A DNA stretch of 64,000 nt. Origin: Costus lasius. Its lineage: Eukaryota > Streptophyta > Magnoliopsida > Zingiberales > Costaceae. The position numbers were made by a program, and so were the translations under genes. Below the pieces are notes generated by a model. It searched no databases, was not told the DNA's origin, and saw only the letters and a program-made list of their open reading frames with translations. Shown piece by piece: positions 11,075 to 23,500 of the stretch (within the stretch, counting starts at the first letter, position 1; each line of letters starts with the position of its first letter). The DNA lies in NCBI GenBank assembly GCA_027563935.2, contig CM050450.1, positions 7,361,957 through 7,425,956 of the forward strand. The letters run 5' to 3'.

Positions 11075-13550
11075 ATCAAATTTGGACACGAAAACCTCCA
11101 TACGTTGAAAAAAAGACGATGTGACTTGCGTTTCTGTCAACACTGTGGACTCTTAACCCCATTGACTAACTGTTCGTCGGATAAGATTGAATATACATAC
11201 TACCTGCCTGTTGATTTTTTTTAAACAATAAACAAATGGATTTTGACCACACGCCAGCTTTGACTTTTAATAATTAATACCGAAAGAATAAAATAATAAT
11301 AATAATAATAATATTTAATTAACATGCATTAATTAGCCTTAGTGTTTGACCAATTGATTCTTAAGCTAACAAGGTTCAATAGTATACATATAATATGGAA
11401 GGAAACAATCACATCATGCGTTTGGGTTAGTTCTTGGTGGATAGTGCAATTTGTAGTAGTTGATCCATGAACCGCTTGATCATCCGTCCAAACGATGTGA
11501 CAAGTCCATGAAAGCTCTATTGCTCTTGGCATTTGGCGACCAAAGTGACAAGCAAATCTCTTTCACTCAAAACTATGGGATAAAAACACTAGACGATACT
11601 TTTCATTGTGATCTTATCCTATACAAGGTTCGCTAGATGAATTTCATTCTACTATATTATCGCGTCAAAATCTTTCGCTCTACGATATTATTGGAACGCC
11701 AATAACTATAGCTTTTACGATCATTTCGCATCGTTTCTAAGATTTTTCTCCCTTTAATCTTATTGATTACATTTAGTGGGTCATCAATATACACTTTTTG
11801 TTAGATACATAATGATTCTACATGATCATATTTGTATTATCAATATTACACAAATGATGTAAATATAAGTTTAGTTAAATTATCTTTAAAATTATTAGTT
11901 AGATATTAGTTTTAGTGAATCGAACTCTTATTTTTTATGTATAGCTCCATAGATAAAAAAATATTTTCAAAGAGGTATAATTAGCAAAACCTACTTTCAA
12001 TTACACATATAATAAAAATTAAATATTTCATATAAATATAAATTATAACACCCGTAAATTGTTTAATCCAAATTGAGTATTCTTGTGATTGCTTTAACAA
12101 AATTGACACTTGGCATAAAATTGTTCAGTTTTTGCTAATTGGATAATTTTGCATACATTTTTTTTTCTTTTAAGGCTTTAAAATTATGTCATAAAATATT
12201 ATAAAATGAACCTTTTAGATAAAGGAACATGTGAAAAGAAATTAATTTTTAGGAATTACAAGTCTTAAATGTTCAATTTATGAAAAAATAATCAAATTTT
12301 GTTAAATTATGTTTATTGATATTTCCCTTTTTTTAACCCTTTAATGTTCAATTTACTTAAGATTGTTCATTCATCAAATTGGGATTACCATTTTTTTCTC
12401 AAGTTTACTTATTAACTTACCCATCAAATATAAACAAAATAATGAAAAACTTAATTAGAAATACAACTTTAGTAATTAAGTCAACGTGCAATTCAATTTG
12501 GGCACCCTTTGAAATCAATGCCTTTAATGATTTCTGACTTTCAAGAACACATCAATTAAAGGAGAAAGTTATCTCCACACAAACTTGCAAGCAGTGATTT
12601 TTAGTATGAAATTTGTGGATGTAGAATGGCACCCACAAAATAAAAGTAAATTAAGTAATATGTATTGAGTCAACTCTACAAGGTAGAAATATGTTGAATC
12701 CAGCATGAGTTCTTGATGATAGACATAAAAAAAATAACAGTTGACTTAAGTATAAGGTCAACTACATGAAGTCACTAATGTTTGCAGCAAACAATCTAGC
12801 AGAACAACTGCATTTATCGAGGCTCAAACTTAAAAAGGAACGAAGCAAACATACTAAAGAACAAGTGCATTCATAAAACACATTCATTGAAGAGTAGTCT
12901 TACATCTAGTCAGGTAGTCAAACTCTCTCATCCCTAAACAAGATTATGCAGATATGGGGAAGTCAAAGTAATTTAAGGGATCGCATGCAGAGACAAATTT
13001 GATGTGACTTTTTTTGAATAAAAGAGAAAATAGTTTGGCATTGCAAGAATAGTGAAAGTTACTGTTTTGGCTCACTAATTCCAGCAATGGCCTATCTTTT
13101 CCTCACCTAGAGGAAGAACTGCTGTACTAGTAGGCTAGTAGCACACTTTGCTTTCTGGAGGCTAACTCCTACCCCTAATTAAAGAAGAAAATTAAAAAAA
13201 GAAAATATGATTCTCCAGGGTCAACGCTGCATTTTCATTAGCAACATCCTTCTGTATTGCAAGATTTGTGCTTCAGGAACTAGTTGTTGTTAATAAGAGA
13301 TCTTGAGATCGAGATAAGAACGGATTAACGAAGAGAAAGATGCAAAAATTAACAACTATGGAGAGGAAATCACTGCGGTTAACAATAAACAGTTCATGCC
13401 TAAGATTACAAAACGATGGAATGTTTAGTATCAACACAGCACTGAAATTAATGGAGAACGAAGAAGACAGCAAGGGTTGCTTCCATCAGTTGTGTTGCTG
13501 CCATATACGCGATCAATAATGATGTGTGAGTAAGAAAGCATGATTTGGTA
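11075..13550. other. Intergenic, no gene recognised
   Basis: AT-rich spacer downstream of the AHL gene, with an (AAT)n run at 11290-11313. Short frames such as the one at 13273-13473 (minus) resemble no family. The 3' UTR of the AHL gene probably occupies the right end. Confidence 0.5.
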
Positions 13551-13553
13551 CTC

Positions 13554-14468
13554 TTAGAAAGACGGCGGCGGCGGCCGGGAGCCCGTCGATGCCCACGCGC
13601 CGAACACATCATGCGACATCTGACCGTTGGTAAGCAGATTCGGAGGAAGGTTGAAAAGCTGCGGCGCCGCTGATGCCTCCGCTAACAATCCTGTTCCTCC
13701 GCTGCCTCCCGGGCTCTGATGCAACCGCATTCCTTCTGACGCAGCCGGCGGAGCCGCCTCGGGCTCCTCCTTGCCCAGCGGTAGCCGCTCGTAGGTCGCG
13801 TTGGTAAAGGTGGCTGCTATGATCATCACCGGCCCCGACGCGACCAGCTCCCCCACCACGCTCCCGCCCACCACCTGCCCCTGCCCGCCCGCGAGGTAGA
13901 CCGTTAGTCCCGTGGCCCCCGGCGGCGACGGCGCCGGCAGGAACGCGCCCGAGAGGGAGAGGATCTCGAAGCGGCCGTGGAGCGTGACCACGGTGCCGGG
14001 CGGGGCGGCGGGCTGGCGGAGCGAGACGTTGGCGACGACGCCGCTGCCGCTGAGGACGCTGACGCCGCGTTGGCGGCGGCGGGCGAAGGAAGCGACGGCG
14101 TCCATGATGTCGGCGCCGCTGGCGATCTCGAGCACGTGCGAGAGGAGAGCGTTGGGGCTCTCGCGCGTGATGATGACGGGCGGCCTCGGCTTGTTCTTGG
14201 ACCCGGGAGGGCGGCCGCGGGGGCGGCGGCCCGAGGAGCCGCTCCCGCCCGATCCGGCTTCGACGAGGTCGAGGTTGCCGCCACCGGGGGAGAGCTCGGC
14301 ATCCGCTGACTGATCATCGCCGTTGGCCTTGGCGGCTGCGCTGGTGTTGGGCGTGTCCGGCTGTTGGTAGGGGCTAAGATGGATCGAGGGGGTCGAGGGA
14401 GAGGTGGCGACGACGGGGTCGACCCCCCCGCTCATCGCCACGCTCCCGGTCCACCACCGGTTCGCCAG
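13554..14468 (-). CDS. AT-hook motif nuclear-localized (AHL) protein, probable CUG start
   Basis: A single-exon gene of the intronless type-I AHL clade. The AT-hook core [10 protein letters not shown] with flanking basic residues lies at about residues 73-82 counted from the first ATG (14435), followed by a PPC/DUF296 domain (about 86-210) with the [13 protein letters not shown] segment. The tail ends FNLPPN...PPPPSF, as in the AHL15/19/20 group. AHL proteins bind AT-rich DNA in the minor groove and form trimers through the PPC domain, affecting chromatin, growth and juvenility. From ATG 14435 the protein has 293 residues. Eleven codons upstream, the frame reads [11 protein letters not shown], matching the family N-terminus MANxWW..., but its first codon is CTG (14466-14468), just after an in-frame TAA. 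I therefore extend the CDS to 14468; the safe minimum starts at 14435. Confidence 0.88.
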   Translation of the reverse strand: MANRWWTGSVAMSGGVDPVVATSPSTPSIHLSPYQQPDTPNTSAAAKANGDDQSADAELSPGGGNLDLVEAGSGGSGSSGRRPRGRPPGSKNKPRPPVIITRESPNALLSHVLEIASGADIMDAVASFARRRQRGVSVLSGSGVVANVSLRQPAAPPGTVVTLHGRFEILSLSGAFLPAPSPPGATGLTVYLAGGQGQVVGGSVVGELVASGPVMIIAATFTNATYERLPLGKEEPEAAPPAASEGMRLHQSPGGSGGTGLLAEASAAPQLFNLPPNLLTNGQMSHDVFGAWASTGSRPPPPSF

Positions 14469-15355
14469 CTCTTACCAGATCTACTCCCCGACGATAGCAA
14501 ATCAGTACAAAGAGAAGAACGCGCAGCAAAACACCGTCAAGCACTATCTAATCTCTTCTTCCAGATTCCACTCTCTCTCGCGCTCTCTTTGTTCTAGCTA
14601 GCAATCAAGCAAGCGGATCTCCAGAACGAATTGGCGCAGCCACAAACCCTAACTGGTGCTCCAATGCGTCCCTATCAACGCCTATATCATCTGATCCGCT
14701 TTCTTGCCCAGGAAATCTGGCTTCCTTCGTTGTTGCTTCCTTCCAATTGAAACCTTCAAAGTAAAACAGTGTATAAAGGCTGATCCTGTTGGTCCATTGG
14801 TTTGACAATATGGCGGCCGGGATGGTTTCAGATCCACCTACTCTCGTCAAGTCGTCGTAACTTGCAGCCCGAAGCTCTCTCTCTCCTCGGAGAAGAGAAA
14901 GTAGTTGGCAAAATTGAGGCAAGGGGGCTTCTTTTTCTTCTTTTGGTAGGGGATAAGATGTACGCATCACAGATGCGCCTCCCCTTCCCTGCCTTTGGCC
15001 TCGTCTCTGTCTCTCTGACTTTTACCACTTCAGGAACCTCATAAATTGGAGAGAGACAGACAAGCTGTTCTTTTCAATTTTCTTTTACCAAGCCAGCTGC
15101 TTCTCCCTTGATTTTTACCGCCATTTTCGATCCTGCTTTCCACACTGCTACTAGTTGTTTGTTTGTACACACTGCTTGTACTTGCCTGCGCGGAATCTAA
15201 CACCTCTCTGCGTCCGCTTATCCCTGCGTGCAATGTTTTCGCCCATCATGAGCAGTACTGCCCCCAAACTTGATTTGCCTTCTCAGTTCTGCTCCCAGTA
15301 CAGTTCTCCCAGCGCTGCTGATTAAGCTCTCAGAACAGCATTCCAAAGAAAATAA

Positions 15356-16178
15356 GGGTGCGTTTGGGAGTGTACCGTAGGTTGAATAGTTGTAGGTTAT
15401 AAAAGCAGCACTGTTACTGTGCTGTAAGTATGATTGCGGTGTAGGTACTGTACATTGCTTTTAAAAAAGATAATATAAAATAATCATGCCACGAACGTCG
15501 CCGCCAGCGTCCGCTTCCCTCGCGTCCAAGGAAGGTGGCGTCCGCCAGCGTCGCCGCCACGAACGTCGCCGCCAGCGTCCGCCAGCGTCTGCTCCGCACG
15601 GAAACGATCCTGCCACCGTCTGAAGGAAGGTGGCTGCGATGGGGAAGAGAGGGAAAGTGGAAGAGGTGACCGAAGTGGAAGAGGCGGGGAAGGAAGGTGG
15701 CTGCGATGGGGAAGAGAGGGACGGCGCTGGGTGGAGGCAGCGGGGGAGGTTGGAGGCGGAAGCGGAAGCGGCGAACGGGGCTGGAGGAGGAGAGGTGGAA
15801 GCGGCTGGAGGAGACGAGGGCGGAGAGGTGGCTGGAGGAGGCGACGGCAGGGGCTGGAGGAGGAAGCGGAAGCGGCGGAAGGGGCGACGGTGCAGGCTGG
15901 AGGCGGCTGCTGGAGGCAGCGGGGGAGAGGTGGAGGTTAGGGAAGCGAAGGGCTGTAGGCTGTAGGCTGAGGCGGACAAAGGGTTTCCCTCCTCACGGAA
16001 CTGCACCCACGCGACCCACAGGGTCTCCCCTGTAGGCTGAGGCGGACGAAAAACAGCCGGTCGCTATTGGTCAACATGGATAAGCAGCAATTAAGTACCC
16101 TCGGCGCCAAACGAAAACTGCTTGGTTGACCGATGCCCCACGCGACCGGGCGCTCCACCTACACTCCCAAACGCAGCC
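15356..16178. mobile_element. PIF/Harbinger (Tourist-like) non-autonomous element with TSD
   Basis: Ends are GGGTGCGTTTGGGAGTGTA on the left and the inverse of GGCTGCGTTTGGGAGTGTA on the right: 19-bp terminal inverted repeats with one mismatch. TAA directly flanks both sides (15353-15355 and 16179-16181), the 3-bp TWA duplication typical of PIF/Harbinger. The 823-bp body encodes no transposase. Its middle (about 15630-15960) is a purine-rich GGAGG/GAAGCGG tract, open in several frames on both strands because of low complexity rather than real coding. tgtaggctgaggcggac occurs twice inside (about 15962 and 16032). Confidence 0.85.
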
Positions 16179-16669
16179 TAAATTGCTGGAGCTGTGGATG
16201 AAGTCATGAAGCAATTATATGTACCCAGATTAGGAGTAATTGGTCAACCGAGAATCTATATTTAGATTTACTTATGTGTTCTCTACTCTATGCGGACGGG
16301 CGCAGAAGGACATGCGCGCGACATGGTGCGGCGGGGGTGGGAACACGACGCCGCCGCCGCCGCTGCTTTCGACGCGCATCCCCGACAACAGCAGCAATCC
16401 ATTAATTAAATTAAGATTAATCTAATCCAGGGACTAAAGACCGGCCCGGTCTCCTAAACATACAGTAACTCTGCACAAATTCCCAAACACAAACCATTAA
16501 TTAATTATTTATTTAAAATAACTTTCATTTCTCTCCATTATAACCCGCACGATAATATTATATAATTAATTGGAACTTGCGCCGTCACAGTTGCTTATTT
16601 TTTATTAATTAAAACCTTTATTTATTTATTTAGTAAAGACATCGAACTTGAAAAAAATTTTGAGTAACC

Positions 16670-17190
16670 GATACAGTAGGTGCCCCTTTATCTTATAGAC
16701 AATAATCTCAAAATAATCGCACAAATTTTAAAGCTAAGTAAATATACACCGAAAACGAGTCAACATACACAAAATATAAGCCAATATATACTAAATCTAA
16801 TTAACTCTTTAACCCTAGTTCTAAAAGTCAACATATACGAAATCTGATCAGCCTAATTTTTCATGTATTTATACCAAATTTTTATGTAATCTTCCTAGAT
16901 TTTCATGTATTCATATTAGATTTTCGTGTATTCATACCAGATTTTCATATAATCAACTCAAATTTTTGCGTATTTATACTAGATTTTTTGTGTATTTATA
17001 TCATATTTTCACCTTAACTTTAATATATTTCGTGTGCGTTGACTAAGTTTCGTGTAGGTTGATTTCTAGAACCAGGGTTAAAGTATAGTTAAATTTCGTG
17101 TATATTGACTTTAAATTCGCATACGTTGACTTAGCTTTAATATTAGTGTGGCAGCTTTAAGATACATACTTGCGAGATTAGGGTACCCTG
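16670..17190. mobile_element. Fold-back (inverted-repeat) element with central minisatellite
   Basis: The left arm (about 16729-16850) and right arm (about 17005-17140) are imperfect inverted repeats. Both contain aaagctaagt, ctttaaccctRgttcta and agtcaacatatacgaaa-like words in opposite orientation, and weaker symmetry extends outward. The loop is a 21-bp tandem array listed separately. No protein coding. It lies between the Harbinger element and the promoter of the TL15 gene. Outer boundaries are approximate. Confidence 0.6.
16856..17004. repeat. 21-bp minisatellite, seven units
   Basis: Seven consecutive units of 21-22 bases with consensus attttcatgtattcataccag start at 16856, 16878, 16899, 16920, 16941, 16962 and 16983. 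The array occupies the loop of the surrounding inverted repeat. Confidence 0.85.
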
Positions 17191-17367
17191 TTTTATCGCT
17201 AGCAATAAAGTACCTTTCTACAAAATTTTTTTCTTGAAATTGCCATGTTTTTAATTCTGGCTTCCCCACATGCCTTTTTTTTAAAAATGATTTTTAGTTT
17301 TAATATTTATTATATATTTTTTACTCTTAAAGGCAAAAAATATCACACAAATCTTTGTGAAACAAGT

Positions 17368-17430
17368 TGGGCCAGCTGAACCAGAGATTTGGATGACTTC
17401 GCCCAGTAATTGGGCTTTTAGGCCCACTAC
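17368..17430 (+). promoter_or_regulatory. GCCCA/TGGGC (site II-like) promoter motifs of the TL15 gene
   Basis: Several TGGGC/GCCCA words (tgggcc near 17369, gcccagtaattgggc near 17401, aggcccac near 17420) lie 110-170 bases upstream of the ATG at 17541. Such site II-type elements are common in plant promoters of organelle-protein and housekeeping genes. No clear TATA box is seen. Confidence 0.4.
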
Positions 17431-17540
17431 AAGAAGCCCACCAGCGACCTCTTCCCTCCCTCACATGACGAGATAAGGCGGCAGTGGAGAGCGGGCATCG
17501 ACGAAGGTGAACGCTAGCGCACTACACCAGATATCTCTCC

Positions 17541-20500
17541 ATGGCTGCTCCCATCTGCAGTATAAACCTAACTCGTCCTCCTCCTGCTGGGCCCTCGCTT
17601 CTCCCTCCAAAATGGCCGAGATTCATCTCGCCGGCGCACTTCTGCCGCGCATCGCCCTCTTTAGGGTCCGAAATTGCGACGGCTTCGCTCGATCGCGCAA
17701 TGCCGCCGTCTCTCGGGGAAGGAATCCGGCGGGCGAGTGCCGTCGCGCTCCTCGCGGCCTCCCTCCTCGTCGCCGACCCTGCCCTCGCGTTCAAGGTTGC
17801 CCTTACCTTGTTCGAAATTCTGGGAATTGAGCGTGCTTATTGAATGGCGATGTTTCTGAAATAATGCAAGGGTGGAGGCCCGTACGGCGTCGAGGTGACC
17901 AGGGGCCAGGACCTCACCGGCAAAGACTTCAGCGGCAAGACCCTCATCAAACAAGACTTCAAGACGGTAATTGATTGAAACATTGGGATTTTTTTTTCTT
18001 AAAGATGGTCCTAATTGCTTCTTGGTGAATTATCGACGATTGTTCATTGCTTGCAGTCGATCCTGAGACAGGCCAATTTCAAAGGCGCGAAGTTAGTTGG
18101 GGCGAGTTTCTTCGATGCTGATCTAACAGGTTGTGGATTCTTTTGAACGTAAGAAGCTACCTAGGTTTGATAACTAATGTACTCTTTCCCGAGACATAAG
18201 TTATGTGCAATCCTGTCATTTGAATGAAGAAGAAAGAGCTTACTATAATAATGTTTGAGGGGCTTTCTTGTGCTACTGAGGACATGGGGGACAAAATGTG
18301 GTCGCGAAGGAGAAAAATATGTTATTTTGAACTGAAGCCAAGCATACTCTAGTTGCGTGTGAGAGGTTGAATAAATTGGCTTATTTTTGTCGACGGTGTA
18401 AGAAAATGCTGGTTGAACTTACCATACCACTAAAACCTATTATTGTTGTACTAAGCCGTTCCTTTTTTTGTTATGTAAAATCAATCAGTCCTCATGTTTT
18501 AAGTTGCTTCTTCAGGTGCCGATCTTTCTGATGCTGATCTCAGAGGTGCGGACTTTTCCTTGGCAAATGTAACTAAGGTGCTTCATCTAATGATTTCAGG
18601 AAAAAAAAAGCCTCATTGCTTCTCTATATCTGTTTCTTGTGTTTACCTAGTACTGTTGTTGAATAGATAATTACTCGAGAAATGCTCTTTTTATCACTTT
18701 TGTAGACTTTGGGCTTGCACATGACGCACTGAGAGTGGTCAACAGTTGTGACTTTATCAATTATATGAAAGAGCCGCAATTGTTATTCTTATACCAATAA
18801 TGGAGGGAATAATGGTTGAATCTGAGACTGAATATAGTGAATGTTTGCTGGTGTGGAGTATGAACAAGTTCATTTAAAGAGGATGAAAAAGGAGGGTAAA
18901 CGAGTACTCTTTACCACCTATATAACAAGAAGCAAGTTTTATTCATCCAATTCAGAACTTATTGGTTAAATATTTTGTGTGAAGATCCATCTCCTCATAA
19001 AGATGTTTATTTATTATAGTTCATAATAAAATAATAAAGTCCTCTTGGCACAGTTTCTAAGAATAATTAAAGCATTCTGAATTGTTTCTTGATATTTGCC
19101 TTCTCTTTTATGTAGGCAAATTTAACTAATGCCAATCTTGAAGGTGCACTTACTACTGGCAACACATCTTTTAGAGGATCAAATATATATGGAGCAGGTA
19201 ACTCCAATATTAACTGATTTATATGCATTTTAATCTTTTTTTTTGTAATCATGCAACCAGGGCTTTTATCATGTGTTTGTTATTCGCTTCAATGAATATT
19301 CTTTAATATAACGCTTCCTATGACAATTTAGCCATTTTTTTCTATCTCAATGATTACTATTCTTCTCGTTTAACTTGTTCTTTCTACCATTTGATACACC
19401 CTGCTTTTTGAGCATTCATTCCTTAAATTTAGAATATCAAGAAAAAGACAAAGATCATGTTAATTCGAGCTAATTATGTTAACATGTAAAAAATTGATAG
19501 AGTTTTGGAACATCAACGAGTAACATACTTTCTCTTGCAGCAGATGTGTAACTGACGTTGAAAATTTTTCTCTCGTAAGTATCTTTGTAGATGACAATCT
19601 AATGATTTGTTATGTTCCTTGCACTCACTAATTATGAATACCCAATTTAAAAATATTTATTTTTTTTACTCAATGTCATGGATCCACTCAAGGTTGCTCT
19701 TTAAAAGGCCTAAGATTTCAAACAGAAAGAGAGCTGAATGTTGGTATATGTTGCTATTCTTTATCTGATATAAATCCTCAACTTGAACAGAAGTTCAAAA
19801 CATAATTTCCATCACACTTGTATAAAGTCAATAATCACCACTTATATTTTCAGCTAAGGTTATGTGCCCAATGCCACTATCCCAGCATATCGTGCCTATG
19901 TTAAGTGCCTCTTAATTTGTGGTACTAAAATCAAAATTGTTTAGGTAGGTAAAAAAGCAAAAAAAAAAAAAAAATCAATTCAAAACTACTATTCATATTT
20001 GAAAGAGACACTAGTATGACATCTGGCACTTTAACCGTGAATATAAGAAAATGTGAATTTCATTAAAAGAAACTTTTGCAGAAAGGAAATATTAGTCAGG
20101 CTCTTTTGATTTATGTATATTGCTAGCTTAGATTTAGGGAGTACAAAACTTAAATCTATAGATGAGTGAAACTGTTACGATCACAAGATCGTCCCTCAAA
20201 TCACCACTGTGATAAGAAATTAGGGTTAACCTAACAAAGCAAAAGACAAGATAGATACTCCCCCTTCTCTTCCCCCCTAATATCTCATACAAGCCCTCTC
20301 TTTCACACATGGGCTTGGGCCCTTTCCTGTCGCCTGGTGTAGACCCTCCACTGGGCCTGGGCCGGTCCATCCGTATCAATTCGTCCCTCTCCTGAAGTAG
20401 TCTTGTCCCCAAGACTAGCTGCAAAATCCGGAAACTGCGTCCGAATAAGTGTCTCGTCCTCCCACGTGGCCTCTTCAGGTGGCTTGCCTTGCCATTGGAC

Positions 20501-23500
20501 TAACCATTGAGATATAAGGATCCTATCTCGAGTGATGCAGCGGTGCGCCAAAATGGTTTCCGGCTCAGGGCTGGGCACGTCGTCCAACCCCAACTCAGGA
20601 GGAAGTGGTCCGGATGTAACATAGTCACCTACTGCCTTCTTCAACTGTGATGCGTGGAAAACAGGGTGGATGCGCGATTCCGGCGGAAGGGCAAGCCGGT
20701 ACGCCACTTCTCCCACACGTCGCAAGATCTTGAATGACCCATAGTAGCGCGCCGCCAGTTTAGCATTGATTCGTCTCGCGACTGTATGCTGGCGGTAGAG
20801 GCGTAATTTGACGAACACCAGATCCCCTTCCTGAAAAGAAATATCACGACGTCGGGCATTAGCATACTTACTCATTCGCTGTTTGGCTCGCTCCAGGTTG
20901 TACTTCAGTTGACGAAGGGCTTCATCTCTATCCATCAACTCTTGTGCGACCGCCTCTACTAGGGACTCCCCCGTGCCGAAACGCAGGAGAGTAGGTGGGG
21001 GTCTGCCGTAAACCGTCAACTCAAGTCCTGAATCCTTGGAAGCAATGCCGAGTTGGCCGAAATCACCAGTCGGCCTTGATATAACAATCGCCCTTGGTCC
21101 AACTTATAGTGAGGATGAGAATTGGCATCAATACTCAAGTCCTGAATTATTCCGTGTAAAACTGGATCTTCCTGCACCTCCTTCAACAGCTGTGGCAAAT
21201 CCCCCCATATCGGTACAGAAATGGCTGATAACGCTGCATCTCTTGAAACTCGTGACAGTGCATCTGCTGCTTGATTGGTGTTGCCAGTCTTATAAAGGAT
21301 CTCATAGTCATATCCCAGTAATTTGACCAGCCATTGTTGCTGATTAGGGGTGGCTATCCGCTGCTGCAACAAATGTCTTAAGGCTTTTTGATCTGTTAAC
21401 ACTTGAAAGTGGCGTCCCAACAATTACGGCCTCCAATGCTGCACGGCCAGGACGAGAGCCATGAGCTCCTTCTCATACGTGGATTTCGCGAGGTTGCGAG
21501 CAGAGAGGGTCTTGCTAAAATATGCCACTGGCGGGTCCATCCGTATCAGAAACTTCACCTAGGTGAACTGCCGCATAACTACAGGATAAATGACTGGAGC
21601 ATATTATAGGCTCAACCTCAACTACACAACTAACCATAAATAGGATATAAAAGGTGCAAAATTATTTCCTATAAAACTTGCATAAACATTCTTAAGGGCG
21701 ATAACCTCACCACTCATTTCTTAAGCACAGTTATTGCCCCCTATCTCACACAAACACATTCACTCGAAGATATTCCTTTATAATTTGCCCAATCCATCCA
21801 AAGCATCTTAGCAAACTTTTTTTTTGCCTTTTGGGTAAGAAATAAAATAATATTTATCTTATCCAACTAGCTGTGCGTGTGCTCTGCTATTATTCATCAC
21901 TTGGGCAAATTGTTTAAGCTGGACCGCCCAATCCTATCACCGAAGACTCTAGAATGCAAACTCATCATGTAACCTATATTGATCCTGCACCAGTGTAGTT
22001 TATACGTCTGCATGTCTATGGGAAAAAAAAACAATTCCTTTGATTAGGTTCCCAGGCCAACATGTATGCTTACCTCCTTTCAATAATATAGTGTGGCACT
22101 TGCACCTCTTTTCAACAAATTAAGCTTGAAACCTAAGTCGTTAGAACGCCTAAAGAACATAAAATAGAAGCTTAGTTTACTTGGAAATATTATAAAAGTA
22201 AATCACTTCCATGCATGCTATTATTTTTATTGGAGCATAAGAACAAGAGGAGAGGTAAAATTAAACTATGTAGAATGTGCACATTATTTTCTATTGCCTT
22301 CATTGCAATACTTTATAAGCCCATATACAAGTTTTAAGGACCAGTAATACCTATACATTAATTAAGATATAGTTAAAATTCCATGATTCATAGTAACTAT
22401 AATAATTAAGTGGAATGGAGCATATATGTTTATCTTCCCCCACTAGGTATAAAGATAGGAGCATTATTCTAGCAGCGACAGTTGGAGCTTGTTCTCACAT
22501 GAGAGAGGCAGAGGCAGGTTTTGCATGAAGACTAAGCTCTAGTGAGGTTTTGTTCTCGTGGAACTAGGTGTAACAATGAGGAAAGCAACAATGAGAATTT
22601 AGGAGCTTTATTTCTAGGTAGTAAATTTTCAGTAAATTTTCTTGTAAAGTTTGTTGGATCGGACTTGAGCTTTGGAGGAACAATGGAAGGTAGCTCGTTG
22701 GTAGGTAGTTTGGCAGATCAATTCGATGATATAGCAAGCTACTTGCTAGAGGTGCAAGGCTCAAACGTGCTAGGATGATGCAGAGTGGAACACATACCCG
22801 ATTGTGAAGTAGGGAGATCAAACACTATGCATATGAGTGGAGTTTCTTCACGAGACACAAAAATGATGCATGATCCAATGCAAGGGAAAATAGTATGGGA
22901 ATTGCGCGGTGCACTGTTTGGGGAAATAACTACGGATGAGGAGGCTTTGTTATTGTAGATACATGAGTGAGAGATAGGGACTATGGGAGCTCGTGGGAGA
23001 TCATCTAATACTATGTTGGAGCATAATATCAAAAAGAGAGACTAAACTATATACGGTACACCACATTGTATGCATTGTCTTCTTTGCGTTATTTAACAAG
23101 CCTGTATATAGACTATAAGGGCATATAATACCCACACATTAATTTTGATATAGTAAAAAACCTAATAATTAATAACAACTATAATAATTAAATGGAATCC
23201 TAATTTACCACCTTCAATACTTTCCAACAATTTGTATCATCAATTCAGGATGTAAATTTGATCAGCATTAGTGTACCAAACTTGGTTCTAGGTCAATTAT
23301 CCTAGGTGGTGTCCAAAACTTGGATCACATTTCTTTCAATCAAAGATATGCTTTACTAGAGTCGCTGACTATTGCTTTGAATAACAAGTTCAATTAAATT
23401 GATGTTTCAAGTAATTGCAAGCTAATAATCACTAAAGCAAATTTTGTTTAACTTGGAATCATGATACTAATCAAGCTATGATAGAAGGTTGAAACTACAT

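Noticed and set aside
13904..14313. Plus-strand and second minus-strand frames of 110-137 codons within the AHL gene
   Set aside because: Shadows of the GC-rich AHL coding sequence; the AHL frame has clear domains.
15630..16035. Gly/Glu/Arg-rich plus-strand frames and a Ser/Pro-rich minus-strand frame
   Set aside because: They lie inside the Harbinger element and arise from a GGAGG-type purine tract open in several frames. There is no transposase motif.
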